The translations under genes and the position numbers were made by a program. From assembly GCF_014495845.1 (NCBI RefSeq), contig NZ_CP061080.1:1787001-1851000 (forward strand): DNA of 64,000 nt, read 5' to 3'. This document shows positions 1 through 8,704 of the stretch, piece by piece; the stretch's first letter is position 1, and every line of letters begins with the position of its first letter. The notes under the pieces are model-generated. The model ran no database searches, was not told the DNA's origin, and saw nothing but the letters and a program-made list of their open reading frames with translations. The stretch is from Aquibium microcysteis. GTDB lineage: Bacteria; Pseudomonadota; Alphaproteobacteria; Rhizobiales; Rhizobiaceae.

Positions 1-192
1 TTCCGCGACGAGATAGCTCTGGGCGGCTGCAGCCGGACCGATATGCACCGCTTCGTCGGCCATTTCGACATGGACGGCGTCGCGATCCGCATCCGAATAG
101 ACCGCGACGGTGGCGATCCCCATCCTGCGGGCGGTCTTGATGACACGGCACGCGATCTCGCCGCGGTTGGCGATGAGGATCTTCTTGAACAT
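1..192 (-). CDS. pccA: Propionyl/acetyl-CoA carboxylase biotin carboxylase subunit, N-terminal part
   Basis: Only the first 64 codons are present; the gene continues past base 1. The protein opens [20 protein letters not shown], the classic start of the biotin carboxylase domain, and continues with [19 protein letters not shown], which is typical of the propionyl-CoA carboxylase alpha subunit. That enzyme carboxylates biotin with ATP and bicarbonate and feeds propionyl-CoA to methylmalonyl-CoA. A GGGGGGAG Shine-Dalgarno sequence precedes the ATG at 192. It lies downstream of an acetate-type symporter on the same strand, which suits short-chain acid use. The biotinyl domain is off the window, so a 3-methylcrotonyl- or acetyl-CoA carboxylase cannot be fully excluded, but the N-terminus fits PccA best. 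Confidence 0.88.
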   Translation of the reverse strand, partial: MFKKILIANRGEIACRVIKTARRMGIATVAVYSDADRDAVHVEMADEAVHIGPAAAAQSYLVAE

Positions 193-330
193 GGACTGCT
201 CCCCCCGGGACGACTGAGCCTCTTCTTATGGATATCGGCGGCGTCGCTCAAGGTGCCATAGCACGGCGCGCGGACGGGGAAACCGGCTGTGCGCAGGCCG
301 TCTCCCGCGGATGCGGTGGTATGGCGGATC

Positions 331-702
331 TCAGCCGCGGACGGCGGCAATGATTGCCGATGCGGCCCAGAGCCCGAGGGCCGTGCCGAGCCACCACAAG
401 GCCTTCTGGGCAAGCTGCTGGCGCATGGCGTCGACGATGAGCATCCGTGCGACCGGCTTGGCCGGCCGTTCCGCCTCCGCAAGCATGATCCAGACCTCGG
501 TCTCCTCGACGCGCCTGCGCCGGGGATACAGCCGGGCGGCGGTCGCCATCGCGAAGGAAAGCACGAAAAAGCCGGCCGCGCCGAGACGAAAGCTGAGCGC
601 CAGGTCGTGTGCGGTTCCCATCATCACCATCAGGATGGCGATACCGGTGAACCCGGACGCCCGGAGAACTGCGAACCGCGCCAGGCGCGTGATCTTGTCC
701 AA
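331..702 (-). CDS. Small membrane protein of unknown function
   Basis: This 123-residue protein has two likely membrane segments near the N-terminus (around residues 15-35 and 40-60), a basic charged loop (PRRRRVEETEVW), and a last hydrophobic stretch (WWLGTALGLWAASAIIAAV) near the C-terminus. The start appears to be TTG at 702, with GGAG seven bases upstream; no early in-frame ATG has a better ribosome site. It sits between another small membrane protein and pccA, all on the minus strand, so co-transcription is likely. I do not recognise a domain. Its position suggests a link to propionate or acetate metabolism, but that is only inference. Confidence 0.6.
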   Translation of the reverse strand: MDKITRLARFAVLRASGFTGIAILMVMMGTAHDLALSFRLGAAGFFVLSFAMATAARLYPRRRRVEETEVWIMLAEAERPAKPVARMLIVDAMRQQLAQKALWWLGTALGLWAASAIIAAVRG

Positions 703-773
703 AGGCAGTCTCCGTCATGCCGCCGAGGTCCCCAGATTAGCATGGCGTGCCGTCGCCGGCGCAGGACGGCCGT

Positions 774-1178
774 TCAAAACAGCGTGACGACCGACAGATA
801 GAGCGGGATGAACAGAGGCGGCACGCCGAGATAGGCGTCTCCGAACAGGAAGAGCTTCAGGAAGAAGAAGAGGAAGGCCGCGTAGAGCGAGACCGCGAAG
901 GGCATCAGGAAGCCCGGCGTGATCGGCGCGGTCAGCGCCAGCAGGGGATCGGTCACCCGCCGCAGCACCACGAAGAAGACGATGTCGCGGTCGACCCCGA
1001 CGATGAATTCGAGGACGCCGCGCGAGAAGAGGAACGCCGCGAGCGCGGTCAGCGCATAGGTGCCGCCGAGGTAGATCGCGACCGCCTGCGGTGCGCCGCC
1101 GAGGATGAAGGTCACCACCGCGGCGAGGTAGGTCGCCGCCAGGATGAGGAGCCCGGTGAGGGCCGACGCCTGATTCAT
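774..1178 (-). CDS. Hydrophobic membrane protein of unknown function
   Basis: The 134-residue protein is hydrophobic throughout, with about four predicted membrane segments: residues 8-25, 32-52, 62-82 and 95-115. The loop FSRGVLEFIVGVDRDI is its most distinctive feature. It starts with ATG at 1178 and lies 70 bases downstream of the symporter gene in the same direction. I recognise no family. Because it lies between the acetate-type symporter and pccA, it could be an accessory of that transport and metabolism unit, but nothing in the sequence demonstrates this. Confidence 0.6.
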   Translation of the reverse strand: MNQASALTGLLILAATYLAAVVTFILGGAPQAVAIYLGGTYALTALAAFLFSRGVLEFIVGVDRDIVFFVVLRRVTDPLLALTAPITPGFLMPFAVSLYAAFLFFFLKLFLFGDAYLGVPPLFIPLYLSVVTLF

Positions 1179-1248
1179 GTTGGACTGTCCGTGAGTTCAA
1201 AAGAAACGCAGGGCCCGGAGGCCCTGCGCGAGGTTCATAGCGGTTTCG

Positions 1249-3105
1249 TCAGTGTCCGGCGACCATCATCGTGCCGCCCTTGGGCAGGCGCAGACGGTCG
1301 ACGAAATCCTGCATCTCCGCACTCGGCGCCGGCGTCATCAGCGACACCACATAGGTCACGACGAAGGCGACCGGGACGCCGAAGATGCCCGAGGAAATCG
1401 ACTGCACGCCGAACCACGAGATCTCGTCGCCGGTGCCCTTGACCAGATCGAAGCCGTAGACGTTGCCGATCAGGTAGTACATCGTGACGAGGAAGCCCGC
1501 CGCCATGCCGGCGATGCCGCCGAGATTGGTCGCACGCTTCCACCATACGCCGAGCACCAGCGGCGCGAACAGGCCGGCCGCCGCGATCGAGAAGGCCCAG
1601 GAGACCATCGACAGGATGTCCGACGGCTTGGTGCGCGCCAGGAACGCCGCAGCCAGCGCGACGACGACCAGCAGGATCTTCGACACGAGGAGGCGCCGCT
1701 TGGCGTCGGCCTTGGGGTCGACCATCTTGTAGTAGACGTCGTGCGACAGCGCGTTGGAGATGGCCAGCAGCAGGCCGTCCGCCGTCGAGAGCGCCGCGGC
1801 GAAGCCGCCCGCCCCCACCAGACCCACGACCCAGATCGGCATGCCGGCGATCGACGGAGTCGAAAGCACGATCATGTCGTTGTTGAGCTTGAGTTCGGCA
1901 TAGGGAAAGCCGGCCGCGAAGCCCTTGGCCTCGCAGGCAGCCTGGATGGCGGCGACCGTCTCGGCCTTGACGCCGCAGATCGTCACCAGCTGGTGCCCGG
2001 CGATGGACCCCCAGTTCAGCATCCACTGCGGAATCTCGCTGAAGGCGAGCAGACCGCCGCCCGCCGTCGAGGAGGCGAACAGTTCCATCAGGTTCATCTT
2101 CGAGAAGGCCGCGTAGGCCGGTGCCGTGAAGTACAGCAGGAAGATGAAGAACAGCGACCAGCCGACGGACTTGCGCGCCTCGCGGACCGTGGGGGTCGTG
2201 AAGAAGCGCATCAGGATGTGCGGCAGGGACGCAGTGCCGACCATCAGGCAGAAGATCAGGAAGAAATAGTCGCGCGGCGTGTAGGTCTGGAACGGCGCCA
2301 CGTGGCTCTTCACCACGCCGAGCACCTGTTCGTACTGGGCAATCTGGCTCAGCGCGCCGCCATAGGTGAGCTGCGGAACCGGGATGCCGAACTTGACGGT
2401 CGACATCCAGATCGCCGGTAGCAGGTAGGCGACGATCAGCACGATGTACTGCGCCACCTGCGTCCAGGTCACGGCCTTCATGCCGCCCAGCATGGAGCAG
2501 ACGAGAATGCCCGCGAGGCCCGCGAAGACCGCCCATTCGAAGGCGATGCCGAGGAACTGCGAGGCGATGATGCCCGACGCATAGAGCTGCGCCGTGATGT
2601 AGGTGAAGGAGCAGGCGAACAGCACGATGATGCCGACCAGACGCGCGGCGTTGCCGCCGTAGCGGGTGCCGAGGAAGTCGGGCACCGTATAGGCGCCGAA
2701 CTTGCGCAGGTAGGGCGCGAGAAGCACGGCGACGAGCACGTAGCCGCCCGTCCAGCCCAGCACGAAGGCGAGGCCGTCGTAGCCGAGCACGAAGAGCGTG
2801 CCGGCCATGCCGACGAAGCTCGCGCCCGACATCCAGTCCGCGCCGGTGGCCATGCCGTTGTAGACGGCGGGCACGGAACGCCCGGCGACGTAGTACTCCG
2901 AGACCTGCGCCGTCCGCGACATGATGCCGATGAAGGCATAGATCGCGATCGTCGCCGCCATGTAGGACCACAGGATGAAGCGGTCCGGAATGCCGAGCTG
3001 GTCCAGGACCGCCATCAGGACCACGAAACCGGCAAAGCCGCCGACATAGATCGAATAGATCTTGCCGAGGTTGTCGGTGAAGTCACCTTTCATAGTCATT
3101 GCCAT
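1249..3105 (-). CDS. Sodium:solute symporter, acetate/short-chain acid type (VC_2705 subfamily)
   Basis: This 618-residue integral membrane protein has about 13 hydrophobic segments and belongs to the sodium:solute symporter family (SSS), close to ActP. Recognisable blocks are YYVAGRSVPAVYNGMATGADWMSG near residues 70-95 (cited in part), PDFLGTRYGG near 140, and the C-terminal MVSWAFSIAAAGLFAPLVLG. Family knowledge suggests sodium-driven uptake of acetate or a related monocarboxylate at the inner membrane. The ATG at 3105 has GGGGAG nine bases upstream. It is only 14 bases downstream of the DUF4212 gene, a pairing typical of this subfamily, and pccA lies further downstream. The exact substrate cannot be read from sequence. 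Confidence 0.88.
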   Translation of the reverse strand: MAMTMKGDFTDNLGKIYSIYVGGFAGFVVLMAVLDQLGIPDRFILWSYMAATIAIYAFIGIMSRTAQVSEYYVAGRSVPAVYNGMATGADWMSGASFVGMAGTLFVLGYDGLAFVLGWTGGYVLVAVLLAPYLRKFGAYTVPDFLGTRYGGNAARLVGIIVLFACSFTYITAQLYASGIIASQFLGIAFEWAVFAGLAGILVCSMLGGMKAVTWTQVAQYIVLIVAYLLPAIWMSTVKFGIPVPQLTYGGALSQIAQYEQVLGVVKSHVAPFQTYTPRDYFFLIFCLMVGTASLPHILMRFFTTPTVREARKSVGWSLFFIFLLYFTAPAYAAFSKMNLMELFASSTAGGGLLAFSEIPQWMLNWGSIAGHQLVTICGVKAETVAAIQAACEAKGFAAGFPYAELKLNNDMIVLSTPSIAGMPIWVVGLVGAGGFAAALSTADGLLLAISNALSHDVYYKMVDPKADAKRRLLVSKILLVVVALAAAFLARTKPSDILSMVSWAFSIAAAGLFAPLVLGVWWKRATNLGGIAGMAAGFLVTMYYLIGNVYGFDLVKGTGDEISWFGVQSISSGIFGVPVAFVVTYVVSLMTPAPSAEMQDFVDRLRLPKGGTMMVAGH

Positions 3106-3118
3106 GGTGGTTCTCCCC

Positions 3119-3385
3119 TCAATCCTCGGCCACGCCGAATTCCTCGTCGATCGAGTTCTGGCGATAGGCGAACCAGAAGATCAGGACGACGAAGATGATG
3201 AGCGAGCCCTGCGCGGCCATGTAGTAGCCGAGCGGGAATCCCAGGATGACGACGCCGTTCAGCGCCGTCACGAACATGTGGATGAAGAAGCTGAAGATCG
3301 CCCAGATGACGAGAGTGACAATCATGAGATTGCGCGTCTTGCCCCAGTGCGCTTCCGCCACTTCACGTGGCAGCTTGTCGGACAC
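3119..3385 (-). CDS. DUF4212 small subunit of a sodium:solute symporter
   Basis: The 88-residue protein has two membrane segments (LMIVTLVIWAIFSFFIHMFV and a second around YYMAAQGSLIIFVVLIFWFA), the layout of DUF4212 proteins encoded just before VC_2705-type symporters. The start is GTG at 3385: homology begins there and GGGAGG lies upstream. A longer reading frame from 3568 would add an arginine-rich stretch that looks untranslated. It is the first gene of the minus-strand unit leading to the symporter and pccA. Its role is presumably to assist symporter folding or function; the molecular role is not established. Confidence 0.83.
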   Translation of the reverse strand: MSDKLPREVAEAHWGKTRNLMIVTLVIWAIFSFFIHMFVTALNGVVILGFPLGYYMAAQGSLIIFVVLIFWFAYRQNSIDEEFGVAED

Positions 3386-3643
3386 TTCCTTCCCTCCCAA
3401 AAAAGCAAACCGAGATCCGTAATACTGGCGCCGTCGGAACGAACACCATCGGGAACAGCCTCCTCGCAAGGCCGGCCGTGAAACGGCAGGCCTTCGCAAG
3501 CTTGCCTGCGGATATGTGTCGAGGAAATGCTCCGAACGGATAGTTGCGCAGAGGACCTGTTTAGTCAAATGTGAATGGATGCCTTAATCCTAAAGGCTAA
3601 GCCGTTCGTCGGACCGCGACGCACCGGCGAAGGGAGTGAACGC

Positions 3644-4270
3644 GTGCTTGACCTCATCGGATCGATACTGCCCAGGCGCCGGACCTCGGACTGGCCTTCC
3701 TTCGTGGAGGCGATCCGCGCGGGAGCGGCGTTCCTGGCGCAGGGTTCGAGCTTTTCCTACCTGCGCGCGCGCACGCTGCTCGCAGGACCGAAGTTGTTCG
3801 CCGACGCCGATTTCGGCTTCGCGCTGCAGATCTGCAAATGGGAGGCCTTCGCGGTCGCCGTGCAGGACCTGATTCTCATCCTCGAGGCCGAGATGCGCCC
3901 TGCCCTTCCCGCCGATCCGGCGCTGCGCGCCGCCGGGCTGGCCGCCCTCTACAGGGAAGTCCTCGCCAGCGAGGAGATCCCCGAACACAGAAAGACGAAG
4001 GGCTGGGGCGACGTCGTCGGCGCCTTCGACGCGCGGCTCGCCGTCTACATGGAGAAGCCGCCCCTGAAGCCGGACGCCATCTCCATCGCCACGGCACTGA
4101 CCATCCTCGACCACGCGCCGATCGACGACGGCGTGCGCGAGGCCGACAGGATGATGGTGGTCAACAACGTCGCGTTCCGCTTCATCGACTGCCAGGCGAC
4201 GCTGCGCAAGCAGCTGGACCTCGCGGCCTTCGCGGCCCAGCTGACGGACCGGATGACGGCCGCGGGCTGA
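3644..4270 (+). CDS. Conserved hypothetical protein
   Basis: The 208-residue soluble protein starts with GTG at 3644 (VLDLIGSILPRRRTSDWPSF), seven bases after GAAGGGAG. An upstream ATG at 3575 lacks a ribosome site. It looks mostly alpha-helical, has no signal peptide or membrane segment, and contains FSYLRARTLLAGPKLFADADF and EEIPEHRKTKGWGDVVGAF (both quoted within 20 residues or nearly so). I believe such proteins occur in other rhizobia but recognise no named domain. It is transcribed divergently from the symporter unit and convergently with the L,D-transpeptidase gene, so it is probably monocistronic. Confidence 0.7.
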   Translation: MLDLIGSILPRRRTSDWPSFVEAIRAGAAFLAQGSSFSYLRARTLLAGPKLFADADFGFALQICKWEAFAVAVQDLILILEAEMRPALPADPALRAAGLAALYREVLASEEIPEHRKTKGWGDVVGAFDARLAVYMEKPPLKPDAISIATALTILDHAPIDDGVREADRMMVVNNVAFRFIDCQATLRKQLDLAAFAAQLTDRMTAAG

Positions 4271-4331
4271 AGGGCACGCCGGCAGCCTTCCGGCCGCGCA
4301 TGGACGGCGCGCGTTTCGCGTCCGCTCCGGT

Positions 4332-6188
4332 TCAGCTGGTCGGCGCGCGCACCTCTGCCGTCGCTTCCAGCGCCTTCAGGAGGCGCGAATCGCGATCGTA
4401 GACGTCGTCGAAATACTCGACCTTGCCGCTCTGGTCGGGCCAGGCCGTGAAATAGGCGACATAGACCGGAATCTTCCGCGTCACCTTCTCGGTCGAATGG
4501 CCCTGCCGGATCTTGTCGGCCACGTGCTCCACGGGCTTGCCCAGCACGGCGGCCGCCATCGCGCGCGGATCCGACAGGCGCACGCAGCCATGGCTGAAGG
4601 CGCGCACGTCGCGCTGGAAGAGGCTCTTCGACGGCGTGTCGTGCATGTAGATGGCGTGCTTGTTGGGGAACAGGATCTTCAGTTCGCCGAGCGCATTCGC
4701 CTCGCTGGGCGTCTGGCGCACGCTGTAAGGCACCTTGCCGCCATACTGATACCAGTTGATCGACGAGGAGGAGATGCGTCGTCCCTTGGCGTCGGTGATC
4801 TCGTACCCCGACCGGTCGAGATAGCCCGGATCCTGGCGCAGTCTCGGCAGCATCTCGTTGACCAGGATCGACTGCGGCACGCCCCAGTAGGGATTGTAGT
4901 CGATCTGCTCGATCTCGTCGAAGAAGAAGCTCGTCTGGTTCGACACCTTGCCGACGACCACCCGCATCGAGAGCCGATCCTCGCCGCCTTCGTTATAGGT
5001 CGCCGTATAGGCAGGCTGGTTGATGAACACGCGCGGACTGCCGAGATCCGACGGATGCCAGCGCAGCTGCTCGAGCGCGATCTCCACCTTGGCGATCCGG
5101 TCGGCCTTCGAGACGCCGGCGAAGGCGGCGACCGTGCGGGGACCGACGATGCCGTCGGCCGACAGTCCCTTGAAGGCCTGCGCCGCCTTCACGACCGCGA
5201 CGAGTTCAGGGCCGTAGGCTTCCGTCGCCGCATTCGCCGCGAGGACAGCGCCGTGCTCGGCACGGAACGCATCGTCGGTCTCCCGGGCGAACAGCTGCAG
5301 CAGCTTCGGCAATTCGGGGCTGGAGCCGCCGGGTTTCAGGAAGAGCCGGGCATCGACCACGATGTCGTTCTCCCGGCTGGCCCGGAGAACCTCCAGTTCC
5401 GCCCTCAGCGCCTGGTACCGCTCGTTCTGCGGATGACGCGATTCGAGATAGGGACGGACGTCCCGGGTGCGCGAGAGCGTGGCGAGGACCGCCTCGAGAT
5501 CGAGCGGCTTCTCGGGAAAGTCATAGTAGCCGGAGATGCGGTTCGGGTCGATCCTGCCGCCGAAGGCGTCCCGGACATAGCGCAGGACCCGCGCCGAGAG
5601 CGCCATCTCGAAGCGGATGAGGTCGCGGTGACGAGCCGGCATGTCGGTCATGTCGAAGCCCGGCGACGGCGGCCTGACCGCATAGTCGGCGGGATCGAGA
5701 CCATAGCTTCCCGCTTCCCCGAGCACGCGCATCGCCTCGACCGCACGCGTGTTGACGCTGGTGCCGCTGACCCAGATGAAGTCATCGTGGGCGAGATAGT
5801 GGGCTTCGATCGCCCGGGCCACCGGCTTTTCCGCGGCAAGCTCGTATCCGTCCAGACCCGCTAGGGCCTCGGCGAACGAGGCGCCGTCGAGCGACGGCTC
5901 GAACGAGACGGTCCGTGGCGCCTCGAGCAGGGCCTTGAACGACACGGGGACGAGACGGTCCGCCTTGTAGGTGCGATAGCTCGGGGCCGAGATCCTGGCG
6001 ACCGGTGCCGGAGCCGGAGCCGCCTGCGGACGCTGCTCTTCGGCGCGCCGCTCGCGCGCCTCGCGCTGCTGGATGCCGCCACCGAACAGCATCTTGAACA
6101 GGTTCTCGGCATGGGCCGGGGGCGCGGCGCCGATCAGGCTGCCGAGGATGAGCGCCGGGACGATCGTCATGCGGGAAGTAGGGGTCAT
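4332..6188 (-). CDS. Periplasmic L,D-transpeptidase with peptidoglycan-binding domain (YcbB/LdtD-like)
   Basis: The 618-residue protein begins with a signal peptide (MTIVPALILGSLIGAAPPAHA). A long N-terminal scaffold precedes a peptidoglycan-binding segment (LSADGIVGPRTVAAF), then the YkuD catalytic domain with the signature HDTPSK ... RAFSHGCVRLSDP. The catalytic cysteine is Cys535. These enzymes make 3-3 crosslinks in peptidoglycan or attach proteins to it, and two- to three-domain forms of about 600 residues are typical of the YcbB group. The ATG at 6188 is chosen because the signal peptide begins there; longer frames add a disordered basic extension. A good promoter lies at 6295-6324. Confidence 0.9.
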   Translation of the reverse strand: MTPTSRMTIVPALILGSLIGAAPPAHAENLFKMLFGGGIQQREARERRAEEQRPQAAPAPAPVARISAPSYRTYKADRLVPVSFKALLEAPRTVSFEPSLDGASFAEALAGLDGYELAAEKPVARAIEAHYLAHDDFIWVSGTSVNTRAVEAMRVLGEAGSYGLDPADYAVRPPSPGFDMTDMPARHRDLIRFEMALSARVLRYVRDAFGGRIDPNRISGYYDFPEKPLDLEAVLATLSRTRDVRPYLESRHPQNERYQALRAELEVLRASRENDIVVDARLFLKPGGSSPELPKLLQLFARETDDAFRAEHGAVLAANAATEAYGPELVAVVKAAQAFKGLSADGIVGPRTVAAFAGVSKADRIAKVEIALEQLRWHPSDLGSPRVFINQPAYTATYNEGGEDRLSMRVVVGKVSNQTSFFFDEIEQIDYNPYWGVPQSILVNEMLPRLRQDPGYLDRSGYEITDAKGRRISSSSINWYQYGGKVPYSVRQTPSEANALGELKILFPNKHAIYMHDTPSKSLFQRDVRAFSHGCVRLSDPRAMAAAVLGKPVEHVADKIRQGHSTEKVTRKIPVYVAYFTAWPDQSGKVEYFDDVYDRDSRLLKALEATAEVRAPTS

Positions 6189-6538
6189 CGAATGTCCATC
6201 GTTTCCGCCGCCCTGCGGCCTCTTCGGATGCCGGCCCGCCCGGTGTCGGCCGCTGCCGACGCGGTCGGCACGTGACAGCAAGCCCTTGCGGCCCACTATA
6301 ATCAAATGAGGCGCCGAGGTTAAGTTTTCATAAAGCCTGTGGCCGCCGGGAGAGGCCGAAGCGCGCGCTGACCGTCCAACCGATCCCTGCCGCCGTGGCG
6401 CCGATACGGGCCAAATCGCCTTGCCACCGGGCAGGAGCCGTGGGACGATGCCGTCCAGCCGGGCAATACGGCCCGGCGCGCGACGGCCGGGAGGCCGGCC
6501 GCCGCTCACAAAAAAGTGTGAGGAGGAGGCCGTTCACC
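6189..6538. other. Divergent intergenic region, L,D-transpeptidase / EF-G-like gene
   Basis: This 350-base gap separates two divergent genes. It holds the promoter proposed for the transpeptidase at 6295-6324 and, at its right end, an AGGAGGAGG ribosome site (6521-6529) for the EF-G-like gene. The stretch 6380-6510 is GC-rich and contains no reading frame that resembles a protein. I see no RNA gene or repeat. Confidence 0.55.
6295..6324 (-). promoter_or_regulatory. Promoter for the L,D-transpeptidase gene
   Basis: On the minus strand a -35 element CTTAAC is followed after 18 bases by TATAGT. This is close to the alphaproteobacterial housekeeping pattern CTTGAC-N17-TATAAT (five of six matches in each box). 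It lies in the most AT-rich part of the gap and would give a leader of about 100 bases. Confidence 0.5.
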
Positions 6539-8590
6539 ATGGGAAATCGCGCCGGAGGAAGACGTACGGGACCGAAATGCATCGCCATCGTCGGTCCCTT
6601 CGCCAGCGGCAAGACGACGCTTCTTGAAGCATTGCTCGCCCGGACGGGAGCCATCCAGCGCCAGGCCACGGTCACGTCCGGAAGCACGGTCGGTGACGCC
6701 TCGCCGGAAGCGCGCGCGCACCAGATGAGCGTCGAGGCGACCTTCGCCACCACCGAGTTCATGGGCGAGAGCATGACGTTCGTGGACTGCCCGGGCTCGA
6801 TCGAGTTCGCGCACGAAGCGGATCCGGTGCTGGCGGCCTGCGACCTTGCCATCGTCGTCGCCGAGCCGGACCCGAAGAAGATACCGGCGCTGCAGCTCAT
6901 CATGCGCAGGCTCGACGAGGCGGGCCTCCCGCGCATGCTCTTCCTCAACAAGGTGGACAAGTCGGCGGAGGGCGTCAGGGACACGCTGAAGATGCTGCAG
7001 CCCGCCAGCAGCGCGCCGCTGCTCTTGCGCCAGATCCCGATCCGGAAGAACGGGATCGTCGTGGGCGCCATCGATCTCGCGCTGGAACGGGCCTACGTCT
7101 GGCGCGAGCATGCCGAGAGCGAGATCGCCCCCATCCCGGACGACGACCGGGCGCGCGAGGTCGAAGCCCGCTTCTCGATGCTGGAGCGGCTCGCCGACCA
7201 CGACGACGTGCTGATGGAACAGCTCCTCGAGGAGATCGACCCGCCGCGCGCCGAGATCTTCGACGACCTCGCCGCCGACCTGCGCGGGGGCGCCGTCGTG
7301 CCGGTGCTGATCGGCTCGGCCGAGCACGGCAACGGCATCCTTCGCCTGCTCAAGGCGATCCGGCACGACGCGCCGGACGTGTCGGAGACCCGAAGCCGCC
7401 TCGGTCTCGGAAGCGAAGGCTCCCTCCTCCAGGTCATGAAGACCATCCATACGCCGCATGGCGGCAAGCTTTCGGTGGTGCGCCTGCTTGCGGGCGCGGT
7501 CGCCGACGGTGCCGACGTCACCGCCTCCGGCGGACGAACCGGACGCATCTCGGGCCTCTACCGACTGCTCGGTCGCGACCAGGCCAAGATGGCGTCGGCC
7601 GAGGAAGGAGCGACCGTGGCGCTGGGAAAGCTCGACGATCTGCGGACCGGCGACACGGCGGCTGCCGGCAAGTCGCTCCCTCCGGGGGCCCTGCGGCCGC
7701 AACCGGCTCCCGAGCCGGTCTATGCGCTGGCGCTGCGTCCGAAGGACCGCAAGGACGAGGTGAAGATGTCGGTCGCCCTCCACAGGATCGCGGAGGAGGA
7801 TCCGTCGCTCTCCATCGACCACAGGGACACCGGCGAGACGGTGATCTCCGGCCATGGCGAGATGCACCTGCGCGTCACGGTCGAGCGGCTCGACAGCAAG
7901 TACCAGATCGTCGCCGAGACCGGACGGCCCGGTGTCCCCTATGCCGAGACGATCCGGAAGGCGGCCACCCAGCGCGGGCGTTACAGGAAGCAGTCGGGCG
8001 GCCACGGACAGTTCGGCGACGTCGTGCTCGAGATCCGGCCCCTGCCCCGCGGCGCGGGCTTCGAGTTCACCGACACCATTGCGGGCGGTGTCGTGCCCAA
8101 GCAGTACATCCCGTCGGTCGAGGCCGGCGTCCGCGAATTCCTCAGGTCCGGGTCCTTCGGCTTTCCCCTCGTGGATCTTGCCGTGAACCTCTCCGACGGC
8201 TCCTTCCACGCGGTCGATTCCTCCGACATGGCGTTCCAGATGGCGGCGCGGCTCGCCATGCGAGAGGCGATCTCCTCCTGCTCCCCGGTGATTCTCGAAC
8301 CGGTCATGCGCATCGAGGTCTTCACCCCGTCCGAGGCCACGGCCCGCGTCACCGCCATCCTGCCGCAGCGGCGCGGCCAGATTCTCGGCTTCGACGCCCG
8401 CCCCGGCTGGGATGGCTGGGACGTGGTGGAAGCGATGATGCCGCAGGCCGAGATCGGCGATCTGATCGTCGAACTGCGGTCGGCAACGGCCGGCGTCGCG
8501 ACCTACCGGGCGACGTTCGACCATATGGCCGAACTCACGGGACGGCAGGCGGAGGAGGTCGCCAGCGCCAGGGCCAGCAAGGCCGCCTGA
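6539..8590 (+). CDS. EF-G-like translation GTPase paralogue
   Basis: The 683-residue protein has the domain order of EF-G: GTPase domain with P-loop GPFASGKT, G3 motif DCPG and G4 motif NKVD, a beta-barrel domain II, and later EF-G domains III-V (for example YRKQSGGHGQFGDV). It is not the housekeeping FusA. The switch I motif RGITI is missing, replaced around AHQMSVEATF, and the catalytic histidine after DxPG is serine (DCPGSIEF). Such proteins are a known EF-G-like family in alphaproteobacteria whose role is unclear. The start is well fixed by AGGAGGAGG nine bases before the ATG at 6539. It is not in a ribosomal operon. GTP hydrolysis or its trigger may differ from EF-G. Confidence 0.87.
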   Translation: MGNRAGGRRTGPKCIAIVGPFASGKTTLLEALLARTGAIQRQATVTSGSTVGDASPEARAHQMSVEATFATTEFMGESMTFVDCPGSIEFAHEADPVLAACDLAIVVAEPDPKKIPALQLIMRRLDEAGLPRMLFLNKVDKSAEGVRDTLKMLQPASSAPLLLRQIPIRKNGIVVGAIDLALERAYVWREHAESEIAPIPDDDRAREVEARFSMLERLADHDDVLMEQLLEEIDPPRAEIFDDLAADLRGGAVVPVLIGSAEHGNGILRLLKAIRHDAPDVSETRSRLGLGSEGSLLQVMKTIHTPHGGKLSVVRLLAGAVADGADVTASGGRTGRISGLYRLLGRDQAKMASAEEGATVALGKLDDLRTGDTAAAGKSLPPGALRPQPAPEPVYALALRPKDRKDEVKMSVALHRIAEEDPSLSIDHRDTGETVISGHGEMHLRVTVERLDSKYQIVAETGRPGVPYAETIRKAATQRGRYRKQSGGHGQFGDVVLEIRPLPRGAGFEFTDTIAGGVVPKQYIPSVEAGVREFLRSGSFGFPLVDLAVNLSDGSFHAVDSSDMAFQMAARLAMREAISSCSPVILEPVMRIEVFTPSEATARVTAILPQRRGQILGFDARPGWDGWDVVEAMMPQAEIGDLIVELRSATAGVATYRATFDHMAELTGRQAEEVASARASKAA

Positions 8591-8704
8591 CGACTTCGGC
8601 TCGGTACCCCGGGCGCCGCTGGCCCGGCGGCAGCGGCCGCTGCACCATTGCAGGGGGCCGGCCGGCCGACTACTGCTCTGCGCGAACCGAATGGGAGCGC
8701 AAGC

